Positions 6,787 to 8,643 of a DNA stretch of 8,643 nucleotides are shown in pieces. Under the pieces are notes generated by a model. It did no database searches. It was not told where the DNA came from and saw nothing but the letters and a program-made list of their open reading frames with translations. How positions within the stretch are numbered: the stretch's first letter is position 1; every line of letters starts with the position of its first letter. Position numbers and translations under genes: made by a program. The stretch comes from Alphaproteobacteria bacterium (GTDB lineage Bacteria > Pseudomonadota > Alphaproteobacteria > Rhizobiales > Devosiaceae). Location: assembly GCA_024279575.1 (NCBI GenBank), contig JAJRRJ010000052.1:1-8643 (forward strand), written 5' to 3'.

Positions 6787-7418
6787 GTACTGTACCCATC
6801 AAAGTGCTTTTGGTCGACGACCACCCACTTGTCCTTGAGGGAATCCGCGCCATCATTGAAACCTATACTCATATTGATGTGATAGGCGCAGCCTCCAGTG
6901 TCACTCAGGCTATGGACATTTCAAATAAAGCTGACCCGGACGTCATCATGATGGACATAAATATGAGCGGCACAAATGGCCTTGACGCCATAGAATTATT
7001 TAAGGAACGCAACACAAACATCCGCATCATTATGTTGTCTATGCATGATGACAGGGAATATATTTCCACCTCTGTAATGTATGGCGCTTCAGGCTATGTC
7101 CTGAAGGATGTTTCCACTGATGAAATCGTTTCAGCCATAGAAACCGTTGCTGCCGGGGGAACCTATTTTTCCTCAGGCGTTTCGGATGCCTTGATGAATG
7201 AGGACAAATCCGAAGAAAAAGCTGGGCCCCTCACCACTCGCGAACAATCAGTTTTGGTATTGGTTGCAGAAGGGAAAAGCTCAAAAGATGTTGGTGAATT
7301 GCTTGATATTTCCACCCGAACCGTGGAAACTCATCGCAAAAACATCAAAAAGAAACTTTCCATCAGTACCACCGCAGGCTTGACCCGTTACGCCATTGAA
7401 AACGGCTTGGTAAGCTGA
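6783..7418 (+). CDS. NarL/FixJ-family response regulator with LuxR-type HTH
   Basis: This 211-residue transcription factor is the partner of the adjacent kinase. The receiver domain (about 6-122) has the acidic pair D12-D13, the phosphoacceptor D58 in IMMDINMSG, the switch residue S86 and the invariant K108 in GYVLKD, so it looks fully active. A short linker rich in Glu and Lys leads to a LuxR-type helix-turn-helix (about 148-205), LTTREQSVLVLVAEGKSSKDV followed by the recognition helix STRTVETHRKNIKKKL. Its ATG overlaps the kinase stop in an ATGA arrangement and its own ribosome site is weak, so it was probably translated by coupling to the kinase's intact frame. Likely targets, by position, are the divergent dctPQM operon and the convergent lldD, but this is inference. 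Confidence 0.95.
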   Translation: MSTVPIKVLLVDDHPLVLEGIRAIIETYTHIDVIGAASSVTQAMDISNKADPDVIMMDINMSGTNGLDAIELFKERNTNIRIIMLSMHDDREYISTSVMYGASGYVLKDVSTDEIVSAIETVAAGGTYFSSGVSDALMNEDKSEEKAGPLTTREQSVLVLVAEGKSSKDVGELLDISTRTVETHRKNIKKKLSISTTAGLTRYAIENGLVS

Positions 7419-7444
7419 ATGAAATCAGGAGTTTGTGCTACTGA

Positions 7445-8599
7445 CTAAAATTCCAGTGAAGCAATATTATGGGGGCCCATATCAAGAATATCACGCTCCC
7501 CGCACAAGGCCATGGTCGTATCAAGCTCAGCCCGTAAAATGTCCAATACCCGGGTTACCCCGGCAGCGCCATCGGCCCCAAGCCCGTATAAAAAAGGCCG
7601 CCCGATATAGGTTCCTTTTGCTCCAAGCGCAATGGCACGCGCAACATCGGTTCCCGAGCGTATCCCCCCATCCATATGCACCTCAATTTTGTCCCCAACC
7701 GCTTCAACGATATCGGGCAATGCCCGAATAGAGGACCAGGCTCCATCAAGTTGCCGGCCCCCATGATTTGAAACAATCAGCGCATCGGCACCCGTATCAA
7801 CCGCATGTCGCGCATCCTCCCCGTCAAGCACACCTTTAATAATGAGTTTGCCCCCCCAGTGTTCCTTGATCCAGCCCACATCATCCCAGCTCAATTCCAG
7901 ATCAAACTGTTTGGCTGTCCATTCGCTGAGCGAGCCCATATCCTGAACCCCTTTGACATGGCCAACAATATTGCCAAAGCCGTGACGGCGCGTTCCCACC
8001 ATTCCAAGGCACCACCGGGGCCGGCTCGCCATTTGCCACACATGCTTAGGCGTAATTTTGGGCGGAGCTGAAAGCTGGTTGCGTAAATCCTTGTGTCTCT
8101 GGGCCAGTATTTGCAAATCCATGGTTACAACCAGAGCAGAACACCCTGCCGCCCTGGCCCGGTCGATGAGGCTTTTTATAAAATCCCTGTCCTTCATCAC
8201 ATAAAGCTGAAACCAGAACGGTTTCGCAGTCACACTTTTTACATCCTCAATTGAACAGATTGACATGGTGGATAGTACAAACGGCACCCCAAAATCCTCC
8301 GCCGCTTTCGCCGCAAGCATTTCCCCGTTCGCATGCTGCATTCCAGTTAAGCCGGTAGGTGCCAGCGCCAGGGGCATGGATACATCCTGGCCGGTCATTT
8401 TAGATTTTAATGAGCGATTGGAAAGGGTGCGCGCAATGCGCTGGCGCAACAGGACCTTTGAAAAATCACTTTCATTAACCCGATAAGTCTGTTCGGTGAG
8501 GGACCCCGAATCCGCATAGTCAAAAAACATCTTTGGCACTTTTTTACGTGCGATTTTCTTCAAATCAGCAATCGTTAGCGCAGATTTTATATTTCCCAC
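7445..8599 (-). CDS. lldD: FMN-dependent L-lactate dehydrogenase / alpha-hydroxy-acid dehydrogenase
   Basis: This enzyme oxidises an L-2-hydroxyacid, most likely L-lactate to pyruvate, passing electrons from FMN to the respiratory chain. It is a (beta/alpha)8 barrel of the LldD/glycolate oxidase/flavocytochrome b2 family. Visible active-site residues are Y28 (FFDYADSGS), Y133 (WFQLYV), D161 (VTMDLQ), R168, K255 (IIKGV), and H279 and R282 in SNHGGRQLDG, with phosphate-binding D310GGIRSG and G333RP. The length of 384 is normal and there is no cytochrome b5 domain. I prefer the GTG at 8597-8599: GGGGT lies six bases upstream and the N-terminus then aligns with E. coli LldD. An in-frame TTG at 8620 would add seven residues, and the frame is open to the window edge. 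It converges on the regulator gene with 26 bases between stops. Glycolate, mandelate or another 2-hydroxyacid remain possible substrates. Confidence 0.93.
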   Translation of the reverse strand: MGNIKSALTIADLKKIARKKVPKMFFDYADSGSLTEQTYRVNESDFSKVLLRQRIARTLSNRSLKSKMTGQDVSMPLALAPTGLTGMQHANGEMLAAKAAEDFGVPFVLSTMSICSIEDVKSVTAKPFWFQLYVMKDRDFIKSLIDRARAAGCSALVVTMDLQILAQRHKDLRNQLSAPPKITPKHVWQMASRPRWCLGMVGTRRHGFGNIVGHVKGVQDMGSLSEWTAKQFDLELSWDDVGWIKEHWGGKLIIKGVLDGEDARHAVDTGADALIVSNHGGRQLDGAWSSIRALPDIVEAVGDKIEVHMDGGIRSGTDVARAIALGAKGTYIGRPFLYGLGADGAAGVTRVLDILRAELDTTMALCGERDILDMGPHNIASLEF

Positions 8600-8643
8600 A
8601 AAAACACCCCAAAAATTCAATAAATAGCACGTCCTCTGATAAA

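Noticed and set aside
7468..7481. TATGGG...CCCATA palindrome near the end of lldD as a terminator
   Set aside because: It is inside the coding region with a 2-base loop and no T-run, and encodes ordinary C-terminal residues of the enzyme.

Overview
The window looks like a piece of chromosome from an alphaproteobacterium of moderate G+C (somewhat under 50% by eye), probably marine. This rests on protein families rather than any phylogenetic marker: a DUF2853 protein typical of that class, a TakP-type TRAP uptake system with over-long membrane subunits, and an LldD subtype with the QILAQRHKD segment that I associate with Alphaproteobacteria. No mobile element, CRISPR array, tRNA or rRNA was seen.

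Layout. (1) Bases 1-430: a small DUF2853 gene on the minus strand with its own intrinsic terminator. (2) Bases 427-830: about 400 bases with no convincing gene. (3) Bases 831-5186: a minus-strand TRAP operon, dctP-dctQ-dctM, ending in a strong intrinsic terminator, with a hairpin between dctP and dctQ. (4) Bases 5187-5398: a divergent control region with a perfect 7-5-7 inverted repeat and an 11-bp-phased direct repeat. (5) Bases 5399-7418: a plus-strand two-component system, made of a single-Cache membrane histidine kinase of the NarL/DegS class and a LuxR-type response regulator. The kinase reading frame is broken by one missing base near 6394-6400, which separates the His-phosphotransfer region from the ATPase domain. 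(6) Bases 7445-8599: lldD, an FMN-dependent L-lactate/2-hydroxyacid dehydrogenase, on the minus strand and convergent with the regulator.

How the parts fit: the binding protein keeps the residue set of the alpha-keto-acid/lactate TRAP family, the dehydrogenase oxidises L-lactate or a similar 2-hydroxyacid to the 2-keto acid, and the Cache kinase belongs to a sensor class known to bind small carboxylates. My inference is a sense-import-oxidise module for lactate (or pyruvate or another 2-hydroxy/keto acid) in which the two-component system controls the flanking transporter and dehydrogenase. The families are known. The less ordinary points are the broken kinase, the operator-like repeats and the arrangement itself.
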